64,000 nucleotides of DNA from Ectocarpus siliculosus (taxonomy: Eukaryota > Sar > Phaeophyceae > Ectocarpales > Ectocarpaceae), in contig FN649753.1 in assembly GCA_000310025.1 (NCBI GenBank), positions 979,985-1,043,984 of the forward strand, given 5' to 3'. The position numbers and the translations under genes were made by a program. The notes below the pieces were generated by a model. The model did not search any database. It was given only the letters and a program-made list of their open reading frames with translations, and had not been told where the DNA came from. Below are positions 32,470-42,551 of this stretch, in pieces; position 1 is the stretch's first letter; each line of letters starts with the position of its first letter.

Positions 32470-33631
32470 TGCTGCATTGCTGTGCGCCAGTGCTGTGTAC
32501 TGTTGTGTGCCTAACGCCGGTGGAGAGAGGGGTACATTTGCATCGTGCGGTGGAGAGTGGGGGAACTTTTAACATTGCCGGCGTGAGACTACATGTACCT
32601 TTTCGGGAGGCAATTTTTAGCGTTCGAACAGAGATTTGACGTCACGGCCCCGTGTGACCTCTCCTTCTTGACTCAGCCAAACCGACAAACGGACCCATTT
32701 CGTCTTGGGGTGACGGTGTTGCGTGAAGGGGGTCTGCTCTGAAGAAGAATATGTCGTGGTAAATTCCGTGGTGCGAGCTTCTCGGAACGAACGTTTTTCT
32801 TACTCTTCTCGGTGGAGCCCAATCGCGGGCGATGGAGAAGCGAACACTGCGAGTGCTTTTCCATTGCGTCCATCTCGGAGAAGCCGCAGAGAGTCACCAG
32901 AGCGGTCCCTGTGGCCTTTGTAGCAGAACTTCTAGCTGTATTTATACCACTTGCGGCGATAAGCCCATGCACGTGAGGAAGTGAGCAGCTCGGCTGTGGG
33001 AAGCAGCTGCGCTTTCTTTTTTGCGCACGCACACGCAGGAACCTCTGTGAAAACACTTCCAATTTATGACGCTGCCCTTTGCTAGGGGGGGGGGGTCGGG
33101 GGGGGGGGGGGTAAAGGGCGGTTCAAAAGGGTGCCGATCAGGTGATCTGGCCCCCCAATATTCCCCGTCCAGTTGCGCGTTAAAAAAGTTTGCTTGGGTG
33201 TACGTTGTTTACGGAAAAAAAAAAGGGGGAGAAGTTTGTTGGGGCCTGATTTAGACTTGGGGCAGGAGAATGAACGCATGGGGGACTCTTGGGGAATTGG
33301 TCGTCAGAGTGAACATCACGCTCAAGTGTTCCTAGTTTCGGGGGGGGGGGGGGGGTCCAAAAGTTAACGCACACGCTCCTTCTCAACTTGAAGGGTGCGT
33401 GTCATGTTTACGGCCGCGCCGCTCGATTCCGGTCCCGTTGTCGACAGAGCGCGTTTCCTGGGATGCCCGTCAACTCCAGTCCCTCTCTCCCCTTCCGCAA
33501 GCGAATACCTGGCGTGCGGAAGCCACACGCAACCTTAACCTTCGTCTACTCCCCCTATCCCCATCAGTGTGCGGAGCCCCCTCTTACCCATTGAGCGATG
33601 CAAGGGTTCAACAGCCAAAGTATCCTCATCT
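32470..33631. other. Spacer with G-rich tracts
   Basis: 33086-33112 and 33339-33354 are long G runs. A short repeated phrase, GGTGGAGAG.GGGG, lies at 32519-32565. No gene was supported on either strand. Confidence 0.35.
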
Positions 33632-33925
33632 CTACTTTGCCGCGCCCCCCACTTTGGAAACGCCGGCAACCACCGACACAGGCTTACTATTTAAACCAGC
33701 GTCCTCCTGTCCCTCCCCTCTCCGAACCACCCGGGTCCAGTCGTTACCCTCCGACCCTGACTCCGCGTCTTCGCCCGGCTTTCCTTCTTTGTTCGCCACT
33801 TCTTTTTCTCGCATGGCCTTGTCGAGCGCCGCTAGTCGGAGGTACCTGCGGCCAGGCGGCATGTACCAGGGCCTTTCGTTGTTACGCGCAAAGTTGTCAA
33901 AAACAAATCCATAATTCGAAGCATA
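33632..33925 (-). CDS. Probable last exon of an unrecognised gene
   Basis: A minus-strand frame entered by a plausible acceptor (GTTTGCGTGCAG before TAT) and ended by TAG at 33632-33634. It encodes about 97 residues: an aromatic and basic start (NYGFVFDNFARNNERPWYMP, then PGRRYLRLAALDKAMREKE) and an acidic, then Val/Gly-rich tail. Composition suggests a real small organelle-type protein, but I do not recognise it and found no upstream exon. It lies downstream of the PPR-EngB stop on the same strand, so it is a separate gene or, less likely, a 3' extension. Confidence 0.4.
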   Translation of the reverse strand, partial: YASNYGFVFDNFARNNERPWYMPPGRRYLRLAALDKAMREKEVANKEGKPGEDAESGSEGNDWTRVVRRGEGQEDAGLNSKPVSVVAGVSKVGGAAK

Positions 33926-34774
33926 CTGCACGCAAACTCGCGACACAGACCGGAAAAATTCCACTCTTGGTAACAGTTTTGCCGCGACACAGCGTCTACA
34001 CGAAAGCTGGCGAACGTGAGCAAGGGTGGTCGTGGGGGGGGCGGGCTCGTTTGTTGTCGGCATCAGTCATGAGGCGGCGGACCGGGCACCCCACTTGAGG
34101 CTGGGCATTGATACTTACAGAGCCACCATCACCAACGAATCGCTCGTTCTCTACGCGATCGCCTCGCTCGTGCTCCATTGCGTTGGAGTGCTAGGGGGGA
34201 CAGAGGAGTCATCGGGTATTGAGCTTTCGGTTTCTGTTTCGGTGACGTTTCGGTTCGGCTCAAAAATTGGAGGCAAACGACGGCCAGTGGAAGTAAGTGC
34301 GGAGTAATGGCGGCGGCGGGGGAACGCATGGCTGGCGAATCGCGATTCGCGCAACACTCTCGTTGGTTATCACGGCGTACCAAAAACCATCAGACCGAAA
34401 CTCAAAAGACACCTTGTCCGTGGTAGGATAGAGCATAGGTTCCCCAGCGTCCAAAGCCAACCAAAGGACTGGGAAACCAAGCCAAGCTGCTCGAGTCGCA
34501 AGGGATGGACGCCACTCGCGTGGCATGCGGCGGTACAGGCATCTCCACGGCGACGCGGGCAGAAAGAAACACCGCTTCCGCAATCGTGTCCATGTCATGC
34601 TAGCACGCCCCGATTCGATGCCGCCTCAGTACGGGTGACGACAAACTTCTACAGAAGACGAGCTCAAAACAATTTGACTAGTCAGCGCTTTCTAGCCCGA
34701 TGGTTGGATTTCAGCTGCTACAGGCTCCGAACTGGTGCTGGCGGACGCGCAGGGCGTCCAACCGTGCAAATATG
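33926..34774. other. Between the 33.6-kb exon and PPR-EngB
   Basis: Should contain the 3' untranslated region of PPR-EngB and the start of the 33.6-kb gene. A minus-strand frame starting with ATG at 34593 (MDTIAEAVFLSARVAVEMPV) could be a first exon, but nothing else supports it. Confidence 0.3.
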
Positions 34775-36435
34775 TCATCGAAAGCCGGAGGGCCTCGTTT
34801 CGACACACCTCCACATCCCGTCCCTCCCTAGCTTCGAAGCAGCGCTGGTGAGCACGACAGGGGTGCGGGAGACCCCTGCCTCTCGGAGCGCGGCCACGAC
34901 CCCCTCCAGCACCTGCCTCGACACAGAGTTGTCCGACTTATCCGCCTTCGTCAGCACCACGACGTACCTGCACGACACGTGATTAGGCGTTCGGCGGCGA
35001 CGGCCGCGGCGGGGGTGGTCAGTTGCTTTCGCTACGTGTTCGGTTCGACGTTGACCAAGCATCCCTACTAACGTGAAAACAGCAAAATTTATAACAACAG
35101 AGTCAAACAAGTAAAAATCAAGACGACGGCGAGAAGAACTCCCGCCAAATAAGCAAATAGAACCAGCCACAACGTCAACAAAGCCGGCAAAACAACAACA
35201 CGATCCGAGGACGACAAGAACGAACCTCGCCGTGTCGGGAAGCTCGGCCATGAGCTTCATGATGGCGTGGTCCTGACCCACGGGACCATGTCGACCGTCG
35301 ATGAGATGGAACAGCACGCGAAGCGATGACCTCCGCGTGATGTAGCTCCGAAACAGGGTCGACCACTCCTTCCGCTGTTTCTCGGGCACCTGTTCAGATC
35401 CCGGCGCGCGGCATGTGCACGGCAGCATTGTGCATGGCCGCGTGTCGATCGATGCTTCAGGGTAAAGGGAGCATGCACATCGTAACCACAAAAAATTACC
35501 ACTTCAAAAGGAACGGCCAACGGCCGTGCGTGTGTCTAAAAACTATCCCTCCCGCCGCGGCCCGCCGTTCCTCTTCAGGAACATACTTTGTCCCGTTTTT
35601 GCTTCGCTTTCATCTGCTTTTGTCTGTTGCGCGGAAATGTAGTTTGTTATTCTCACCTTCGCATACCCCATGCCCGGCAAGTCGACGAGATAGAAGGCGT
35701 TTTCGGTGTTGTTGTTCATCAGGAAGTAGTTGAACTGCTGGGTCTTCCCCGGTCGCTTCGACGTAAACGCTAACGCCTGCTTGCGGTTAGGGTTCAAACC
35801 AAAACCAAAGGTTGAAAAAGGGCAACAAAGAAAGGGGAAGTTATCATGAGCTTGTTGCCAGCGGTCTGGTTGCGATGCCCCTTCAGAGTACAAGGTATTT
35901 CTCGTCTCGCTTTACTCTCAAGACCAGCATCGATTAACCCCGCGTTCGCCCTCACTGCCAGTTTTTGATTTGATTACCACTTGCTGCTTTAAGGTTGCCC
36001 CGCTTCGTCCCTCTCTAGCCCCCCCGCCTGCCCACACTCCCAAACACGGGCCAGACGACGCTGTTTGGCTGTCGTACCGACAATGTTGACATGTCCTCAA
36101 AGCCCTCCGCGTAGATACAGGCGGATGATAGGGCAAACATGAAACACAAACATACAAGCTTATCGAGCAACCGTGGACAAAGAGCGGATGGTATGCCAAT
36201 ACATGGAACACACAAGACACACACGTACCAAGCAAGACTGTTCGGAAGGGCGACCAATCGATACCTTGCGGTTGCAGACCATGTTGATGAGGCTGCTCTT
36301 GCCGACGTTGCTCCGCCCGATGAACGCTGCTTCCGGCAGCACCGGCTCCTTCGGAAGCGTCGCCATGCTAACCGCGCCCTGGCCGGCACAAGAGGGGACG
36401 TCAGTCAGCCAGCCAGCCAGCCAGCCAGACGGACG

Positions 36436-36498
<63 letters not shown>

Positions 36499-37147
36499 AG
36501 ATAGAATACAAATAGTCAACTACATATGTCGGCCTCAACACTTAGTTAGCAACCACAAAAATGAAAGACCCAACACAGCGCAGCACAAAAAGAACCACAT
36601 TAGGGCACGCGTTATTTGCCAAGCATGTTCCAGCTTGGCGAGGATCGGCATGGGCATGGCCCAATTGGTGCAACAACAACACAACAGCAGCAGCAGTAGA
36701 AACGCCGTAGAAACAGCAGCAACACCAGCACCAACACCACTGCCAGCGACAGCAGCAACAATATCCGAAGCAGAGGCAATCACGGCAACAGCAGCAAAAA
36801 CAACAACAGGTATTGTTCTCTTGTTCTTAGTGATGGAAAACAGGGGGCACCCGGTTGACGTGCCCATGGCCCCGAAAGACTGTCTTGCCCGCCCATCTAC
36901 AAGTAGGAAACCACAACCACAACAACAACAACAACACAGAAGCCCTCTCTCGGTGCTAACCCTACAGCCCGGCAGGCACCGGAGCACACAACAAAAGCGC
37001 CCACCTTTACGAAGTCCACTCCCCTCACAGCCGCGTTGGCGAGCCACTCGTAGGTCTCATCGTCGCCATCGACCCCCGCCGCCGCCATCACGTCCAGCAC
37101 CTGCCGGCGGCGTAACCAAAAATCAAACCAAGTGGTAATGATATTGC

Positions 37148-37204
<57 letters not shown>

Positions 37205-40200
37205 CGTAATCATTGTTGTTGTTGATGGTGTTTTCTTTGTTATCGTTGTTGTCGTCGCTGCCTTGCTGTAATGATATTGTTGTTGTTGTTGTTGTCGTAA
37301 TCATTGTTGTTGTTGATGGTGTTTTCTTTGTTATCGTGGTTGTCGTCGCTGCCTTGCTCTTGCTCTTGTTGGTGTTGTTCTTCTTCTTCAAATGTTTCTC
37401 TCACGAGATAGGTCATCGACGAACAACGTGGAAAGCTCTGACTTGGTTCAACATTGCGTTGTGTTCGTGGACTGTTGGTTGCTGTGAGGTTGTGGTAGTG
37501 TTTGGTGGTGCATTCGCCCGAGAATGCCTTGTCGTTGTACTGCTCCTGTTGAGGTTGAAAATGTCCTCTCAGTGGCCAAAAAGCAGTTAGCAAAACGCCA
37601 CCAATGCATGATGGGCCGAAAGTAGTGAGTATCACACGTACAGTACGTAGAATGTTGTGTGCAAAACACAAATACACTACCTGGGCGTGAAGTGTACGAA
37701 CACATGTATACATACCCGTGCATGTCCCATTAGTTGTTCTCACCTTGAAGACTACTTATTGTTCTCACCTTGAAGACTGCCTCCAAGTCTCGCCTCTTGT
37801 GGAAACCTTGAAGCAGGCGGTTCGCCGCGGGAGTCTTCACCGGCAACTGCACCACCACCACCACCACCACCACCACCAAAAAAGAACCCCAAAAGGAGAG
37901 GAGGCCAGCACACGGGAAAAACAAAGGGGACACGTCGGCAGGCAAGAGACACGTAAAACACCGACATGATGACGCAGCCCGAGGCACACTACGATCTACG
38001 AAAAAAACACGAAAACTTTGTCCGTGTTTGACGATCGACGAAATAGCGGGAGGAGAACAACTGCTGCGAGTGGTCTCGTGGCGGTTTTTCATTGCTTTTT
38101 TCGGAAGGCACGACCGAAAGCAACGGAAACGGCGACGCCAATTTCGAGCGCCCCAAAATGGGGCACACGTGCGTGCAACATGATACCCGGGTACCCAGGC
38201 CACACGATACAAAGAAAGACATGCCAGACACAAGCGACATATTTGGTCGTCTTCGCGTCAGACGAGCGGCCGCGCAAATGGAACATTGTCTGTCCGATAG
38301 GTATTGGCACCAGTTTATTCTTCTTCCTTGCACTTCTCCACCGTCGCATGCCTCTTCAATGGCATGTCTAGCTCCTTTCAGCACGATAACAACAACAACA
38401 ACAACTACAACGACAAGGACACAACAACAACAACAGCAGCAGCAACAACAACAACAATAACAATAACAATAACAGCAACAGCAACAGCAACAGCGACGAC
38501 GACGACGACAACAAAAACAGCAACAAGGGCAACGACAAACGCGGCTAGAGCCCGTACGCTGGTGCCGGCCCCCTTACCCTTGCGTTGGCCATGGCCTCCA
38601 AAAGCCGCATCGCGTCGCCACGCTTGCCGTTCCTCGAGAAAGCCGTGATGAGGTTGGGGTACACCGAGGTCGCCGCAGAGACAAACTCCTGCTCCCGTCG
38701 GGTCAAACAATACACAGGGGTGCTCCGGAGAATAAATCCCTATGCTTGTGGTTGCTTCGTGGGGGTGGTTCTTGCGTGTGTTCATTCGAGAAAACACGCT
38801 GCGCCAACGAGCTTTCCCAGCACGCCCGTCCGCGCTCTCTGTAAAAAAAAAAAAACTTCGTGAGCGCAGAAGCAAGCAGCCGGAAAGCTCTCGCTCACCT
38901 CCGCGAGCTCGTCGCCGCCGCCGCACGAAAACCCGGCCTTGGCGATAAGCTCCTCGGCAAAAGCCGCCTCGCTGGCAGCGCACGCGCACCGGACCACAGC
39001 CTGCGCCCCGTCCAGGTGCCTAGCAAGCCAAGCGTCCCATTGCTCTGCCCTACGAAACAAGGGAGGCAGAGCGGAGAGGGGGCACCTGGGTGAGCGAGTG
39101 TATGGAGGGGGAGGCGTCCCAACCTTCGGGGGCGTTGTACAGAGGGGGGGCGGGGGGTCTCAAGTGACTGGCGATTGGCGTGTATTCGTTATTCCAGAAG
39201 GAGGAATGGATGTGCATGTACACGAGCATCTAAGGCAGGCTAATACTGCGTGCAGGAGAAGAGTGACCATCTTTCGTGGGTGGAGCACACGCTGGTCAGG
39301 CTGCCGATCGGTCCTTAGGGTATTCACCTGCAATCCCATCGTTTTCAAGCCACCCGCAAGCTGCAAGCGCCCCCCAAAACCTTAGGTTCTCCGGAAAAAG
39401 GAAGGCGCACGCGAGAGCATTCATTCTCCGAGACAGGCGGCGAAAAACAACAGCGAGAACCCACCACTACCACCGATACTGCTGTGTGGTAGCATACGAT
39501 GCTGCGAACCACACACTAGTGCCAGATGCTCACCCGAGAGTTTCGATCACGCTCCTGGCGAGGTCCACCCGGCTGAGCTTGAGCTCTTCCTTTACCGCCG
39601 CCGCTGCTAGGTCGGGCAGGCCTTCTATCCCGTTCCTCTTCGCGGTCGAAAACGCCTGCGGTCTCGCCGGTAAACAGTGGAAGCGGGGGGTAGGGAAGGG
39701 GGGGGGGGGGGGGGGCGAACTCTTACATTTTGCATGCCTTTTAGCGGTGAGACCATTGACCACACGTCCTCGAGCGGAGCATAGTTCTCACAGGACCGAT
39801 CACCGATGGCCAATCGCTCCTGTTTACTTTCCCAAAGGTGGCTACAAAACGCCATCCCTATCCTATCGTTCCTATCGATATCACTTCCCGGCTTTTCATC
39901 CCAGATCCTATGCCCCGAATATAGCTACTGTCTCTACTGGCTAGGGGGCGGACGGGCGTAAGGACCGGATGCACTAATTCGACGGCCACAGCAGCGTAGA
40001 AACATCACCCCGAAACACCAGCGGTGGCGGGGTGCTCTCTAATTTTAAGAGAAGAAAGGTATCGCCAAGGCAGCTACAACTCTCTTCAATCCGGCATTCC
40101 CACACCGCCGTGCAACTATGAAAAAAATGCATCTCTCATCCGCAACCTGAGGCCGCCGGAACATTCACCTCAGACCCTGCTGGCTCCGCTACTGCTCAGC

Positions 40201-42216
40201 GGGGAATCTTGCGCGCTTCGTTGCCCGCAAACGACCGGCGAAATTTTTGCTGGCCAGCCGGCCGAGTAGCGTGGTACCAGATGCTTCCAGAAAACTCCAC
40301 AAAATAGCACACACAAATACATACATACAAACATGCACCAGTAAGAGAACCCGCATGCACACCTGGAAAATCTTCTTGGGAGCTTTGGCCTTGCGCAGTG
40401 TCTCGAACGCGCCCAGGAATCCCTCCTTGTCCGAGATTTCCTGCACTGCCACTTGGCCCGCGGCCGCCGCTCCTACGCTCTGCTGAGCCGCCGCCTTGGG
40501 CGCAGGCGTCCCCTTGCCCGCCGCCTTGTTTGCCGCCGCCTGGCCGTGGGGGGGTCAGGGCATGGGAAGGGCTAGAACGGGTATGAAAACAGCCGGTTTC
40601 CCTCCACTTCGCTGAAAAGACTTCAGCACATCCCTTTCGGCTGGGGTAATCTCGAACGGGTACAGTAGTGTCTCTGTGTGTAATTTTTTTTACTGTCCAA
40701 AAACTTGATAGCTAGTGCCGAGGTACTTGGGGATGCATGACAGTGTACAGAACCTTGATGGTCTTGCTCCTCCTGAGGTCGCATCGTGCACGGGTGGGTG
40801 GGCGACACTATCCTGATATGTTGCTGGAGGCAGAGTACCATAAACGTCATCGGATCTTGTGGAAATACGAAAATCTTGGAACCAATCTTCGAGCTGTACA
40901 GTAGTCAGTTGTCAGAAGCTCGGGAGAAATGGTGCTGTCCTGGCTTGCAAGGTCAATTCTGCCCTCTCCACAATCCATCAGAGTGTATGACGAATCTCGT
41001 TGTGTCTCGCTAAGACCGGGTTCTACCTACCCCAACAGAAACGCTCCTGATCGCACAGGACAAACAGGACACCCTCCGCGGTTCGTGCCTTTTACACAAA
41101 GCAGTTTCAACAACCCCTTTTCCTCTTCAACACTCAAGAGCGAGCGGTTTGTCTTCGCCACAGCTGCAACGGAACAAAGGGTCGGTCGGTCGCTGGGGTT
41201 CCTTCTGCACGCGCAAGACAGACAGACAGCCCACCGCAGTCTTAGCTGGCGTTTTCCAAGTCAGCATCCCACAGCTAATGAAGGGACGACCCTCAACCAG
41301 TTGCTACTGCTGCTGCTGTTGCTGTTGCTGCCGCTGCTGCTATTGCTGTTGCCGCCGCTGCTGGTGCGACGTGTATACATAGCGCCGGACAAAGTACTGC
41401 TTATGACCACCGCAACACTGCCGTAGTCGCCGCGTGTTCACCAACATGCACGACATCCCCGACAAAAGGATGTTCGTGCACGCAACCGGTACCGGCACAG
41501 CCTTGCAGCGGTTCGAACTGGCAGTCTCACCGCTCGTGTGAGACTCTTGTGTAACAGGTCTACAGCAGTTACAGCCGACTCATCGAGGCTAAGCAGGGTA
41601 CTCAACGACGCACCTGCTCTTTCTTTGCCTTCTTGCGACCCAGCCCTTTGCCCATCCCCAGCGCCCCTGCCCTCCCCCGTTCCCACCTTGCTCTCCCTCT
41701 GAGCTTGGGCCGCTTGCCCCCCGAAAAGGTCCTACTACTGCCGCCTCCGCTGCTGCCCACCAACGGGCACCGGGCACCGCCGTACGTTGTTGCACCGCCG
41801 ACGCAACCAGCACCACCGCCGGCGAATAGCTTCCCACAAGGGTGACGCTGCGGTTGCTGCAGCTGCTGCTGTTGCTGCAAGACACCCGCGGATAATCTCG
41901 ACGAATCCCTGCCTGCTGCCCACGACGGCGGCGTGGCGGCGGAGAGGCCGCTTGGTCTCCGACTGCTACTGCTGTATCGCGCCGCCGCCGCCGCTGCCCT
42001 TGTCGCGAACCCAGCGGACCGGGCGGTGCTAGTGGCTAGGCGCATGGCGGAGGAGAGAGGGAGCAGGTAGCAGCAGGCGCAGGCGTAGAGCGAGCGCCAG
42101 GGCCTCATCGTGGAGGCGAGAGCACCGCCCAGAGAGCTCATGCTCTTCTGTCTTGCTGTCTTGCTTGACCTGCTCCAGGGGTGGGAGTCCGCCTTCCGCC
42201 TTGGCCGTTGCAACAT
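34775..42216 (-). CDS. PPR-EngB fusion: organelle PPR protein with C-terminal EngB GTPase
   Basis: Eleven minus-strand exons, all in phase: 41614-42216, 40363-40539, 39534-39655, 38899-39049, 38578-38688, 37769-37846, 37005-37100, 36265-36378, 35657-35776, 35226-35389, 34775-34967. Length is 642 residues from the ATG ending at 42216, or 617 from 42141. The leader has a hydrophobic stretch ([16 protein letters not shown]) then Ser/Ala/Arg-rich sequence, suiting a plastid or mitochondrial address. Exons 5-7 encode consecutive PPR-like helical hairpins ([51 protein letters not shown]). Exons 8-11 encode a full EngB domain: G1 [10 protein letters not shown]2 in [13 protein letters not shown]3 DLPGMG, G4 TKADK, G5 TSAASK. 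Known EngB proteins act in large-subunit ribosome assembly, so an organelle-ribosome role with RNA recognition by the repeats is likely (inference). I know of no standard EngB with PPRs. Confidence 0.88.
36403..36504. repeat. Compound tetranucleotide microsatellite
   Basis: A short run of CAGC units, then about 15 units of GACA/ACAG interrupted by GACG, in the intron before the first GTPase exon of PPR-EngB. Confidence 0.95.
37135..37357. repeat. Duplicated (TTG)n-containing unit in a PPR-EngB intron
   Basis: Two copies of a unit starting TAATGATATTG, running through (TTG)n, CGTAATCATTG and GTTTTCTTTGTTATCG, to GTCGCTGCCTTGCT. The first copy (37135-37266) has the longer TTG run (about 20 units) and the second (37267-37357) about 5, so the internal array has expanded or contracted since duplication. 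Confidence 0.85.
37736..37778 (-). promoter_or_regulatory. Tandemly duplicated splice donor
   Basis: On the minus strand AGTCTTCAAG with donor GTGAGAAC occurs twice, 25 bases apart: at the end of PPR-EngB exon 6 (last base 37769) and again 25 bases into the intron (37744). Use of the second donor would add 25 bases and shift the frame. Confidence 0.6.
38386..38520. repeat. CAA/CAG-type microsatellite cluster
   Basis: Mixed AAC, CAG, AAT and ACG units in the intron following exon 5 of PPR-EngB. Confidence 0.9.
39690..39830 (+). repeat. Poly(G)-flanked dispersed repeat
   Basis: A G run (39691-39714), then TTTTGCATGCC, GACCATTGACCACACGTCCT and CACAGGACCGATCACCG. Related copies are at 51050, 56940 (inverted), 58575 and, in part, 6245 and 63890. 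It lies in a PPR-EngB intron. Confidence 0.6.
40590..40690 (+). repeat. Dispersed repeat copy (partner at 10485-10590)
   Basis: CCGGTTTCCCTCCACTTCGC, CTGAAAAGACTTC, CACATCCC and ATCTCGAACGGGTA in the same order as at 10485. It lies in the first intron of PPR-EngB, far from the duplicated block. Confidence 0.5.
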
Positions 42217-42551
42217 GATCTGGAGGCGTGTCGATGGAGGGTGAGGAGATCCTACGCGTTCGAGGAAAAAAAAAAGAAGGAAAAAGCGGACCCCAATAAA
42301 GAAGGAGAACGTGGACCCGTTCCGTTCTCGCAGGGTCCCCCCGCCTTTTGTTGTGTCATGCGGCGGACACACATTATTAACACGCAAGGGTTGAGAGCAA
42401 CCACACAACCTCCTGCACCCACCACTCTGTCAGTACCACTCATCACCGTCGACAATCTCCTACAGCCACCCGCTGCTAAACTTTCGCGCGCTTTTCGGGA
42501 AAAGAAGAAGTCTCCCGCGTGTGTCAAGCTCATCACACCGAACCCAAAACC
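42217..42551. other. Short divergent intergenic region
   Basis: Only 335 bases separate the start of PPR-EngB (minus) from the start of the plastid-leader gene (plus), so both promoters and 5' leaders should lie here. A Lys-rich frame across it is not called. A head-to-head organelle gene pair may be co-expressed (inference). Confidence 0.45.

Noticed and set aside
33399-33914. Plus-strand gene of 171 residues
   Set aside because: Pro/Ser-rich shadow of the more protein-like minus-strand exon 33632-33925.
34269-34283. Vector or primer carry-over: AAACGACGGCCAGTG matches the universal M13 forward site over 15 bases
   Set aside because: Neither flank continues as vector sequence, so chance is more likely; a read-level check would settle it.
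36403-36504. CRISPR-like regular repeats
   Set aside because: They are contiguous tetranucleotide units without spacers, in a eukaryotic intron.
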